DNA of 64,000 bases. Source: Sporomusaceae bacterium (GTDB lineage: Bacteria; Bacillota; Negativicutes; Sporomusales; UBA7701). Positions 9,385 through 16,911 of the stretch are shown piece after piece. The notes under the pieces are model-generated. The model did no database searches. It was given only the letters and a program-made list of their open reading frames with translations, and was not told the origin of the DNA. The stretch spans positions 91,214 through 155,213 of the forward strand of contig JAVKTQ010000008.1 in assembly GCA_031460455.1 (NCBI GenBank), given 5' to 3'. Every line of letters begins with the position of its first letter. The first letter of the stretch is position 1. The translations under genes and the position numbers were made by a program.

Positions 9385-10203
9385 ATGCTCCTGCAGGTAA
9401 GGGGGATAATTTCGACCATCGGGTGGCGCGATATTTTCGATATCCTCCTGGTGGCCGTGCTGCTGTACAAGCTTTATATGATGATCAAGGACACCCGGGC
9501 CCTCACGCTGCTGAAGGGCCTGGTCGTGTTGCTTGTCGCCACCCTGGTGAGCAAATGGCTTGGCTTGAACGTGATCAACTGGCTGCTGCAGAAGTCGATG
9601 ACGGTGGTGCTCGTGGCGCTGCCGATCGTTTTCCAGCCCGAGCTCCGCCGGGCGCTGGAGCAGCTCGGACGCGGCCGCCTGTTCGGCAGGAGCGCCTTCC
9701 TCAACGAGGAGGAGGCCCAGAGCCTGCTGGAGGAGACGGTCAAGGCGGTGTCGGTGCTCGCCAAGAACAAGATCGGCGCCCTGCTTGTCTTCGAACGGGA
9801 GATGCGCCTGAACGATTATGTCGATACCGGCATCAAGGTCGACGGTATCGTGTCGAGCGAGTTTCTCACCAATATCTTCATCCCCAACTCGCCGCTGCAC
9901 GACGGGGCGGTCATCGTCCGCGGCAACCGCGTAACCGCCGCCGGCTGCATCCTGCCTCTGACCGACGACACGAGACTGAGCAAGGAGCTCGGCACCCGCC
10001 ACCGCGCGGCCATCGGCGTCAGTGAACAGACCGACGCCATCATCGTGGTGGTGAGCGAGGAGACAGGCATAATCTCGGTGGCCGAGGGCGGCCGCCTGTC
10101 CCGCTATGTCGAGCCGGCCAAGCTCAAGGACTTCCTGCGCCCGCTGTATTTCAGCAAGAGTTCGCCCTTGAGCGAATTCTTCAACTGGAGGTCTTCATCA
10201 TAA
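9385..10203 (+). CDS. cdaA: diadenylate cyclase CdaA (membrane c-di-AMP synthase)
   Basis: Makes cyclic di-AMP from two ATP; the messenger controls potassium/osmolyte balance and cell-wall homeostasis. Three N-terminal membrane segments lie in about residues 10-80 and a DisA_N catalytic domain follows, with the DGA motif at residues 173-175 and RHR at 205-207. Length 272 is typical. It overlaps ybbR by one base and lies upstream of glmM, the conserved cdaA-cdaR-glmM arrangement of Firmicutes in which GlmM can restrain CdaA. Confidence 0.95.
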   Translation: MLLQVRGIISTIGWRDIFDILLVAVLLYKLYMMIKDTRALTLLKGLVVLLVATLVSKWLGLNVINWLLQKSMTVVLVALPIVFQPELRRALEQLGRGRLFGRSAFLNEEEAQSLLEETVKAVSVLAKNKIGALLVFEREMRLNDYVDTGIKVDGIVSSEFLTNIFIPNSPLHDGAVIVRGNRVTAAGCILPLTDDTRLSKELGTRHRAAIGVSEQTDAIIVVVSEETGIISVAEGGRLSRYVEPAKLKDFLRPLYFSKSSPLSEFFNWRSSS

Positions 10204-11117
10204 TGGAAGAAGCGCGCGGGAAAAATATTACCACGAAAGTCCTCGCCCTGATCCTGGCGGTGGTGCTGTGGCTGTACGTCACGAACGAGCAGAATCCGCC
10301 GGTGGAGGCATCGGTGTCGGTGCCGCTGGAGGTGCGCGGCATGTCCGATACGCTGGTGGCGGTCGATGTGCCCGACGCCGTGCGGGTCAAGGTCCGCGGC
10401 CCTCGCAGCATTACCGCGGTGCTGACGCCGCAGGATCTGAAGGCTTATGTCGATCTCAAGGGGGCGGACGAAGGCCGCCACGCGGTCCGCGTTTACGCCC
10501 TGGTGCCGTCCAGCCTCGAATTCATCGAGGTGCAACCCGACAAGCTCACTGTGAGGGTGGACAGTAAGGCCAGCCGTACGCTGCCGGTGGAGATCCGCGT
10601 GACCGGCACGGCGACGGCCGGAACGGTGGTGGCCAAGGCTACGCTCAACCCCCAGCAGGTGACGGTCGAAGGCCCGAAGGCCACTGTCGATTCGGTGGAC
10701 AGGGTCATTCTGCCCCTCGACCTGACGGGCAGGAGCGCCGATTTTACCGCCCAGCTCGCCCCGCTGCTGGTGAACCGCGACGGCAGGGCTGTGGAGGGCG
10801 TGACGGTTACCCCCAACAGGATCGGTGTCGCCGCCAATCTCGCCAAGGGCGTGGACAAGAAGACGGTCGATATCAAGACGATAATCTACGGCGATATGGC
10901 CCCCGGCACTGTTCTCAAGTCGGTGGTGACGACGCCGGTGAAGGTGGAGCTGAGCGGCGACGCCAAAGAGCTTGAGAAAATCGACTTCGTTTACACCGAG
11001 CCGATCAGCGTAGCCGGCATAAACAGGGACACCGAGAAGGAAGTGAAGCTTCAGATCAAAGAGGGTCTGGTGGCGTCACAGGCGGCGGTTACTGTTAAGA
11101 TCAGCGTCGGGCGGTAG
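10203..11117 (+). CDS. cdaR: YbbR-domain regulator of CdaA
   Basis: A single N-terminal membrane helix (VLALILAVVLWLYV, about residues 15-28) anchors an extracytoplasmic region of repeated YbbR domains; repeated segments of the type VEVRVTGTA...VTVEGP are visible. Known YbbR/CdaR proteins bind CdaA and modulate c-di-AMP output. The start codon overlaps the cdaA stop (TAATG), so the partners are translationally coupled. 304 residues. Not to be confused with the unrelated transcription factor also called CdaR (see 37392-38561). Confidence 0.9.
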   Translation: MEEARGKNITTKVLALILAVVLWLYVTNEQNPPVEASVSVPLEVRGMSDTLVAVDVPDAVRVKVRGPRSITAVLTPQDLKAYVDLKGADEGRHAVRVYALVPSSLEFIEVQPDKLTVRVDSKASRTLPVEIRVTGTATAGTVVAKATLNPQQVTVEGPKATVDSVDRVILPLDLTGRSADFTAQLAPLLVNRDGRAVEGVTVTPNRIGVAANLAKGVDKKTVDIKTIIYGDMAPGTVLKSVVTTPVKVELSGDAKELEKIDFVYTEPISVAGINRDTEKEVKLQIKEGLVASQAAVTVKISVGR

Positions 11118-11160
11118 ACGGAGGCCGTCGCAAATTGCTTTGCTATAGGGGAAGATTTAT

Positions 11161-12759
11161 TTGTTGAGGATTACCAATTTCCGCGTCGCTGTCGAGGATG
11201 ACAACCCTCTGACGGTGCTGGCGGCGCGGCGGCTCCGTCTGCCGCCCGGCGGTGTGGCGGAGGTGACGATTGTCCGGCGGGCGGTGGACGCCCGCCGTAA
11301 GTCTAATATCGGCTTTGTTTACACGCTCGACGTGGCGGTGACCGCCGCCGAGGGGCAGGTGCTGTCCCGGCTGGCCGGCGACCGCGATGTTGCCGTGCGC
11401 GTGGCAGAGGCGCAACTGCCGGTCGTCCCCGGTCATAAGCCGCTCGACGCTCCCCCGGTGGTGGTGGGCGCCGGCCCGGCCGGGCTTTTTGCTGCGCTGA
11501 CGCTGGCCGAGCACGGCTACCGGCCGGTGCTTCTGGAGCGCGGCCGCGACGTCGAGGCGCGGACGCGGGATGTGGCCCGCTTCTGGCAGACGGGCGAATT
11601 CGACCCCGCCTCCAACGTCCAGTTCGGCGAGGGCGGGGCCGGTACGTTTTCGGACGGCAAGCTGACGACGAGGGTGAACGACCCGCGCTCCGGTCAGGTG
11701 CTGGATGCGCTGGTGGCCGCCGGCGCGCCGCCGGAGATAAAGTACCTCCACAAGCCCCATGTGGGCACCGATAAGCTGCGGACGGTGGTGGCCGCCCTGC
11801 GGCGGCGCATCGTCGCGGCGGGCGGGACGGTGGCGTTCGAGAGCCGCGTGACCGATATCGCCGTCGATAGCGGCGTTCTGACCGGCGTTGTCATCAACGA
11901 AAACCGCCATATACCTGCCAGTATCGCCTTGTTCGCCGTCGGCCACAGCGCCCGCGACACTTATGCCATGCTGGCGCGCCGCGGCGTGGCGATGGAGGCG
12001 AAGCCCTTCGCCGTCGGGGTCCGTATCGAGCATCCCCAGGAGCTAATCGACCGGGCTCAGTATGGCGGCCTGGCCGGTCACCCCCGGTTGGGGGCCGCCG
12101 ACTATGCGCTTGTTTTTCAGGACCGGGCCGCGGGACGGACGGCCTATTCCTTCTGCATGTGTCCCGGCGGGCTGGTGGTAGCCGCCGCGTCGGAAGAGGG
12201 CGGCGTCGTGACCAACGGGATGAGCCTGTTCGGCCGCGATTCCGGGAACGCCAATAGTGCCCTTGTCGTAAACGTCGGCCCGGCCGACTTCGGCGGCGGC
12301 GTGATGGCCGGGATCGAGTTCCAGCGCCGCTGGGAGCGGCTGGCCTATGAGGTCGGCGGCCGGACATATGCCGCGCCTGTGCAGGCTGTGGGCGATTTCC
12401 TGGCCGGCAGGACCGGCGGCCGCGATTTTCTCGCTCCGCCCAGCTACCGCCCGGCTGTCGTTGCGGCCGACCTTGCCGCTTGCCTGCCGCCGGCGGTGGC
12501 CGCCACGCTGGCGCGCGCCCTGCCGGATTTTGGCCGCAGGATCAAGGGATTCGACCATCCGCGGGCGGTGATGACCGGGGTGGAGACGCGGACGAGCGCT
12601 CCTCTCCGCATGGTGCGCGGGCCGGATTATATGTCGGTGACGGTGGCCGGCCTGGCGCCGGTGGGCGAAGGAGCCGGCTACGCCGGCGGCATAATGAGCG
12701 CCGCGCTCGACGGGCTCAATGCCGCGCTGGCGATTATCAAAGAATACAGACCGCTCTGA
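11161..12759 (+). CDS. FAD-dependent dehydrogenase (COG2509-like)
   Basis: A 532-residue flavoprotein with a short N-terminal domain of about 95 residues and then the dinucleotide fold VVVGAGPAGLFAALTLAEHG (Gly103, Gly105, Gly108). The FGEGGAGTFSDGKL stretch and the C-terminal GVETRTSAPLR and GEGAGYAGGI motifs match the uncharacterised NAD(P)/FAD oxidoreductases often found upstream of glmM in Firmicutes. The start is TTG at 11161 (or TTG 11164) after an AGGGGAAG site. Substrate unknown. It sits between ybbR and glmM and is likely in their transcription unit. Confidence 0.85.
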   Translation: MLRITNFRVAVEDDNPLTVLAARRLRLPPGGVAEVTIVRRAVDARRKSNIGFVYTLDVAVTAAEGQVLSRLAGDRDVAVRVAEAQLPVVPGHKPLDAPPVVVGAGPAGLFAALTLAEHGYRPVLLERGRDVEARTRDVARFWQTGEFDPASNVQFGEGGAGTFSDGKLTTRVNDPRSGQVLDALVAAGAPPEIKYLHKPHVGTDKLRTVVAALRRRIVAAGGTVAFESRVTDIAVDSGVLTGVVINENRHIPASIALFAVGHSARDTYAMLARRGVAMEAKPFAVGVRIEHPQELIDRAQYGGLAGHPRLGAADYALVFQDRAAGRTAYSFCMCPGGLVVAAASEEGGVVTNGMSLFGRDSGNANSALVVNVGPADFGGGVMAGIEFQRRWERLAYEVGGRTYAAPVQAVGDFLAGRTGGRDFLAPPSYRPAVVAADLAACLPPAVAATLARALPDFGRRIKGFDHPRAVMTGVETRTSAPLRMVRGPDYMSVTVAGLAPVGEGAGYAGGIMSAALDGLNAALAIIKEYRPL

Positions 12760-12775
12760 AGGGAGATAGAGAATT

Positions 12776-14119
12776 TTGGGCAAACTTTTCGGTACCGATG
12801 GCGTGCGCGGCCTCGCCAACACGGAACTCACCCCCGAGCTTGCTTTCCGCCTCGGCCGGGCGGCGACGTACTGGTTCGGCCGCAATTACCGCCGGCCAAC
12901 GTTTTTCATCGGCCGGGACACCCGCATTTCAGGCGAGATGCTGGAGGCGGCGCTGGCCGCCGGCATTTGCTCGGCAGGCGGCGAGGCTGTGCTGTGCGGG
13001 GTGGTGCCGACGCCGGCGGTGGCTTTTTTGGCCCGCAAACACGGCGCACAGGCCGGGGTGGTTATTTCGGCCTCCCATAACCCTTTCCCCGACAACGGGA
13101 TAAAGTTTTTCGCCGGCAGCGGCTATAAGCTGCCGGATGCGACCGAGGAAGAGCTGGAGAAGCTGGTGATGGCCGGCAAGGACGAGCTGCCGCGGCCCAC
13201 GGCCGAGCATATCGGCACCATCCGCTACCGCCACGATCTGCTGAAGGAGTATATCGATTACGCACTCAGCACTGTGGACGTGCCGTTCGCCGACCTCAAG
13301 ATCGTCGTCGACTGCGCCAACGGAGCGGCGTTCGAGGCTGCGCCGGCGGTGCTCCGCCAGCTGGGGGCGCAGGTGATCGTTATCAATGACAAGCCCAACG
13401 GGGTCAATATCAACAGGGACGCCGGCTCTACCCACCTGGAGGGATTGCAGCAGGAGGTCATCCTCCACGGGGCGGATCTCGGTATCGCCCACGACGGCGA
13501 CGCCGACCGCTGCCTGGCTGTCGACGAGACGGGCGCGGTGGTGGACGGCGACCAGATCATGGTTATCTGCGCGCTGGAACTGCTCCGGCAGGGCAAGCTG
13601 GCCGACAATGTTCTTGTGGCCACGGTGATGAGCAACCTGGGGCTTCACCAGGCGGTGAAGCGGGCCGGGGGCAGGGTGGTGGTCACCCCGGTGGGCGACC
13701 GCTATGTGCTTGAGGCCATGCTGACCCACGGCTACGGCCTGGGGGGCGAACAGTCGGGCCATATTATTTTCGGCGGCCTGAGCACAACGGGCGACGGTCT
13801 GGTGACCGCCTTGCAGCTTATCGCCGCCAGAGTCCGCGCCGGACGGCGGCTGTCGGAGCTGGCCGCGGCCATGACCCGCTTCCCGCAGGTGCTTGTCAAT
13901 GTGAGGGTGAAGAGCAAGGCCGGCTGGCAGGATAACGAGGCTATCGCCGCCGCCATCGCCGCCGCCGAACAGGCGCTGGGCGAGGACGGCCGGGTGCTGG
14001 TCCGTCCGTCGGGCACCGAGCCGCTTATCAGGGTGATGGCCGAGGGGCCGTCCCAGCCCGAGCTGGAGAGTCTCGTCGAACGGGTGGCCGCCGTCATCAG
14101 CCGGGAACTGGGAAGTTGA
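12776..14119 (+). CDS. glmM: phosphoglucosamine mutase
   Basis: Interconverts glucosamine-6-phosphate and glucosamine-1-phosphate for peptidoglycan precursor synthesis. The catalytic phosphoserine is Ser100 in VVISASHNP; the metal loop is DGDADRC and the phosphate-binding loop is RPSGTEPLIRVM near the C-terminus. 447 residues. The start is TTG, giving MGKLFGTDGVRG, the standard N-terminus; AGGGAGATAG lies upstream. Together with downstream glmS it makes UDP-GlcNAc precursor. Confidence 0.96.
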   Translation: MGKLFGTDGVRGLANTELTPELAFRLGRAATYWFGRNYRRPTFFIGRDTRISGEMLEAALAAGICSAGGEAVLCGVVPTPAVAFLARKHGAQAGVVISASHNPFPDNGIKFFAGSGYKLPDATEEELEKLVMAGKDELPRPTAEHIGTIRYRHDLLKEYIDYALSTVDVPFADLKIVVDCANGAAFEAAPAVLRQLGAQVIVINDKPNGVNINRDAGSTHLEGLQQEVILHGADLGIAHDGDADRCLAVDETGAVVDGDQIMVICALELLRQGKLADNVLVATVMSNLGLHQAVKRAGGRVVVTPVGDRYVLEAMLTHGYGLGGEQSGHIIFGGLSTTGDGLVTALQLIAARVRAGRRLSELAAAMTRFPQVLVNVRVKSKAGWQDNEAIAAAIAAAEQALGEDGRVLVRPSGTEPLIRVMAEGPSQPELESLVERVAAVISRELGS

Positions 14120-14158
14120 CCGGCAGGCCCAGTTATATTAAAATAGGATTGTATACGG

Positions 14159-14186
14159 GCAAGGGAGCACGGTTGTGCTCCCTTGC
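14159..14186 (+). terminator. strong hairpin after glmM
   Basis: A perfect 12-bp stem, GCAAGGGAGCAC / GTGCTCCCTTGC, closes on a GGTT tetraloop 39 bases after the glmM stop. No clean T run follows, but the stem is strong enough to suggest termination or transcript stabilisation before the glmS leader. Confidence 0.6.
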
Positions 14187-14292
14187 ATATGTATGTATCC
14201 GGGGCGCGGGAAGGAGGCGAACGGCAGGCGCGGACCAAGAAACGGGGAGGTGAGGATACGGCGGCTGCTTTTGCAGCACATTAATAACAGTT

Positions 14293-14435
14293 AGCGCTGG
14301 TGCTTGCCGCTTGCCGGCAAGCAGACGAGGGAGAGGTTTATCGAGAATGTCAGCGGATGCCTCTCGGCCAACTGCGGTCGTAAGCAGTCGACAAAACCGC
14401 CGGGCGACCGGCGGGACAAAACGCACTGCGGCAGA
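14293..14435 (+). promoter_or_regulatory. glmS ribozyme/riboswitch
   Basis: The leader of glmS contains the conserved core of the self-cleaving glmS ribozyme: AGCGC at the cleavage site (A14293/G14294), then GACGAGG at 14324-14330, GAGGTTTATCGA and CAGCGGATGCCTCTCGGC at about 14333-14368, the CGTAAG loop and a downstream GC-rich pairing region to about 14435. The known family uses glucosamine-6-phosphate as cofactor to cleave its own mRNA, lowering GlmS when product is plentiful. It accounts for most of the 350-base gap before glmS. Confidence 0.93.
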
Positions 14436-14469
14436 TTAAATACCGTTACTTTCGGGAGGAATATACCTT

Positions 14470-16299
14470 ATGTGTGGTATTGTCGGATATATCGGGCCCA
14501 AGCAAGCGATGCCGTTTCTCATCGAGGGCCTTAAGAAACTCGAGTACCGGGGCTACGATTCGGCCGGTATCGCCGTGTTCGACGGCGGCCGGGTGAATGT
14601 CGAGAAAAGCGTCGGCCGGTTGAGCGTACTGGAGAAGATGGTCGAGCAGCACCCCCTGGAGGGCCACGTCGGTATTGGCCACACCCGCTGGGCTACCCAC
14701 GGGCGCCCCTCGGACGCCAATTCGCATCCCCATACCGATTGCACGGGCAAGTTCGTGGTGGTGCACAACGGCATCATCGAGAACTACCTGCATATCAAGG
14801 AAAAGCTGATCGCCAAAGGCCACAAGTTCACGTCGGAGACCGATACTGAGGTTGTGGCCCATCTGGTCGAGGAGTACTACGAGGGCGACTTCGAGGCGGC
14901 CGTTAAGAAGGTGCTGGCGGAAATCGAAGGCTCCTACGCCCTGGTTTTCCTGTCCCAGTACGAGCCTGATAAGATCATCTGCTCCAAACAGGACAATCCG
15001 CTGGTCATCGGTCTGGGCGAAGGAGAGAATTTTATCGCCTCGGATATCCCGGCGATCATCAGCCGCACCCGCCGCACGTACATCCTCAGCGACGGGGAGA
15101 TGGCGATCGTCACAAGGGATTCGGCCTGGGTGATGAGCCGGCAGGGCGTGCCGGTGACCAAGAAGGTGTTCGAGGTCCACTGGGATGCCGAGGCGGCCGA
15201 AAAGGGCGGCTACGAGCATTTCATGATCAAGGAGATCTACGAGCAGCCCAAAGCCATCCGCGAGACGACCACCGGCCGCCTGGCCAAGGACGACAGCGGC
15301 GTAATCCTCGACGAACTGAAGTGGACCAAGGACGACGTCGCCGCCATCAAGAAGGTGGCTATCGTCGCCTGCGGGACCGCTTATCACGCCGGCATCGTCG
15401 GCAAGTACTATCTCGAGCAGCTGGCCCGCATTCCGGTCGAGGTGGACGTGGCGTCGGAGTTTCGCTATCGCGCGCCGCTTATCGACGAGCATACGCTGGC
15501 CATCGTAATCAGCCAGTCGGGCGAGACGCTCGATACGCTTGCAGCCCTTAAGGAGGCTAAGAAGTTGGGGGCGCGGACGCTGGCGGTAACGAACGTCGTC
15601 GGCTCGTCCATCGCCCGCGAGGCCGACCAGGTAGTCTATACCTGGGCCGGTCCCGAGATCGCCGTTGCCTCGACCAAGGCTTATACCACCCAGCTCATCG
15701 GCATGCTGATGCTGGCGGTCTACATTGCTTCCCTGCGGGGCGCTATCGGCGCCGACCGGGTCAGGGAGATTATCCGCGGCCTCAAGGCGTTGCCCGGCCA
15801 GGCTCACGAGATACTCGAGAATGTCGAGCCGATCAAGACTTTCGCCCAACAGTACGGTTTCTGCGAGGACGTCTTTTTCATCGGCCGCTCGCTCGATTAC
15901 GCAGTTGCTCTTGAGGGGTCGCTCAAGCTCAAGGAAATTTCCTATATCCACGCCGAGGCTTACGCCGCCGGCGAGCTCAAGCACGGTACTCTTGCCCTCA
16001 TCATCGAGGGGGTGCCGGTGATCGCCCTGGCGACCCAGTACGACGTGTATGAGAAGATGCTGAGCAATATCAAGGAGGTCAAGGCGCGGGACGCCGTCGT
16101 CATCGGCGTGGCGATGCAGGGCGACGAGCAGATCGGCAAGTACGTCGATCACGCCATCACCATCCCGGCGACCGACAAATACCTCGCCCCCATCCTCACC
16201 GTCATCCCGTTGCAGCTTTTAGCCTACTACGCCGCCGTCACCCGCGGCGCCGACGTCGACAAGCCGCGCAACCTCGCCAAGAGCGTAACGGTGGAATAG
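14470..16299 (+). CDS. glmS: glutamine-fructose-6-phosphate aminotransferase
   Basis: Produces glucosamine-6-phosphate from fructose-6-phosphate and glutamine. Cys2 of MCGIVGYIG is the glutaminase nucleophile; the two SIS sugar-isomerase domains follow (GTAYHAG, SQSGETLDT, ASTKAYTTQ), and the C-terminus DKPRNLAKSVTVE is the invariant end recognised, at DNA level, by TnsD of Tn7-like elements. 609 residues, ATG after GGGAGGA. The gene is intact despite the transposon inserted 20 bases beyond its stop. Confidence 0.97.
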   Translation: MCGIVGYIGPKQAMPFLIEGLKKLEYRGYDSAGIAVFDGGRVNVEKSVGRLSVLEKMVEQHPLEGHVGIGHTRWATHGRPSDANSHPHTDCTGKFVVVHNGIIENYLHIKEKLIAKGHKFTSETDTEVVAHLVEEYYEGDFEAAVKKVLAEIEGSYALVFLSQYEPDKIICSKQDNPLVIGLGEGENFIASDIPAIISRTRRTYILSDGEMAIVTRDSAWVMSRQGVPVTKKVFEVHWDAEAAEKGGYEHFMIKEIYEQPKAIRETTTGRLAKDDSGVILDELKWTKDDVAAIKKVAIVACGTAYHAGIVGKYYLEQLARIPVEVDVASEFRYRAPLIDEHTLAIVISQSGETLDTLAALKEAKKLGARTLAVTNVVGSSIAREADQVVYTWAGPEIAVASTKAYTTQLIGMLMLAVYIASLRGAIGADRVREIIRGLKALPGQAHEILENVEPIKTFAQQYGFCEDVFFIGRSLDYAVALEGSLKLKEISYIHAEAYAAGELKHGTLALIIEGVPVIALATQYDVYEKMLSNIKEVKARDAVVIGVAMQGDEQIGKYVDHAITIPATDKYLAPILTVIPLQLLAYYAAVTRGADVDKPRNLAKSVTVE

Positions 16300-16318
16300 G
16301 GGATAGCGACCAATTCAG

Positions 16319-16323
16319 TTGTT
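16319..16323. repeat. 5-bp target site duplication (glmS side)
   Basis: TTGTT directly precedes the transposon end TGTTTCATTAAAATAAAG. The identical TTGTT follows the opposite end at 63476-63480. Five-base duplications are the Tn7-family hallmark. It lies 20-24 bases after the glmS stop, the usual attTn7 insertion distance. Confidence 0.85.
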
Positions 16324-16330
16324 TGTTTCA

Positions 16331-16390
16331 TTAAAATAAAGTCGCGGAATCAAAAATAAAGTTGCGGAAAACAAAATAAAGTTGCGGAAT
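16331..16390 (+). repeat. R-end TnsB-type sites, three tandem 20-bp repeats
   Basis: Three head-to-tail copies of about AAAATAAAGTYGCGGAAT, each exactly 20 bases apart (16331-16350, 16351-16370, 16371-16390). The same word occurs inverted at the far end of the element, so these are the probable transposase-binding sites. Confidence 0.85.
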
Positions 16391-16393
16391 GCA

Positions 16394-16419
16394 GCCACCC
16401 TAGAATTACCTAGGGTGGC
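16394..16419 (+). terminator. hairpin directly behind the outer R-end sites
   Basis: A perfect 10-bp stem GCCACCCTAG / CTAGGGTGGC with a 6-base loop. It is placed where it could stop glmS read-through into the element. A similar hairpin follows each end array in this window (16557-16583, 63547-63580). Confidence 0.6.
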
Positions 16420-16504
16420 ATTGTTTGCCTATATGGAGTTTTACAAATGGGGGAAATTGCACGTATATCAAGCGAGGTTTTGAACATTATTATTATTTGA
16501 AAGC

Positions 16505-16583
16505 TGTTTTATTGAAATAAAGTCGTAGAATCAATAATAAAGTCGTGGAATTGCGGCCACCCTGGGAACGGTTCCCAGAGTGG
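16505..16583 (+). repeat. second, inner R-end-like array with hairpin
   Basis: TGTTTTATTGAAATAAAG starts a second end-like unit with two 20-bp sites (ATAAAGTCGTAGAAT, ATAAAGTCGTGGAAT; 16512-16551), followed by a hairpin (stem about 16557-16569 against 16571-16583) and a T run. It repeats the layout of the outer end, including the shared GGCCACCCT-type start of the hairpin, so it is either part of an extended R end or a relic of a nested insertion. Confidence 0.7.
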
Positions 16584-16683
16584 TTTTTATGGCCTAGGGA
16601 AAAATTACCTGAATAACAATAGATTATTCAAACAATACTATTACACGGTACGCCACAAAATGTTCCGCATTTAGTGGATTGGT

Positions 16684-16712
16684 TTTACAAGATACACAAT
16701 ATATGGTATAAT
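16684..16712 (+). promoter_or_regulatory. sigma-A-type promoter of the transposition operon
   Basis: TTTACA (16684-16689), a 17-base spacer and a perfect TATAAT (16707-16712) face the tns genes. Transcription would start near 16719, giving a leader of nearly 200 bases before the first gene. Confidence 0.7.
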
Positions 16713-16823
16713 TAACTAAAAGAGTTTTGGAGGTGATTGCTGAGCAGAGCTCAGCAGATCAGAGGACAATCAAAGAGTTTTCACCCATTATAATGTTGCC
16801 CTCAAATGGGTAACATTCGAAAG

Positions 16824-16890
16824 AAAAAGAACGTTGGAGCGAAGTAGGGTGCTATAACCTATGCTCTGAGGTTCTTTTTCGGTTTTTTTT
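16824..16890 (+). terminator. intrinsic terminator/attenuator in the tns leader
   Basis: AAAAAGAAC (16824-16832) pairs with GTTCTTTTT (16871-16879), with further pairing GGAGC/GCTCT and TAGG/CCTA inside, followed by eight T residues. It lies just before the ribosome site of the first tns gene, so it can limit expression; the leader upstream (16719-16823) also holds the hairpin GCTGAGC/GCTCAGC. Confidence 0.65.
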
Positions 16891-16911
16891 GGAGGTGAGA
16901 ATATTAATAAA

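Noticed and set aside
14446..16152. Long minus-strand frame opposite glmS
   Set aside because: Shadow of glmS produced by codon bias; no ribosome site or recognisable protein.
16832..16862. T-box-like word (GTAGGGTG) in the tns leader
   Set aside because: The T-box motif needs AGGGTGGNACC with the tRNA-binding TGGN bulge; here it reads AGGGTGCTATAACC, and no stem I with specifier loop is evident. The region is explained by the composite terminator stem.
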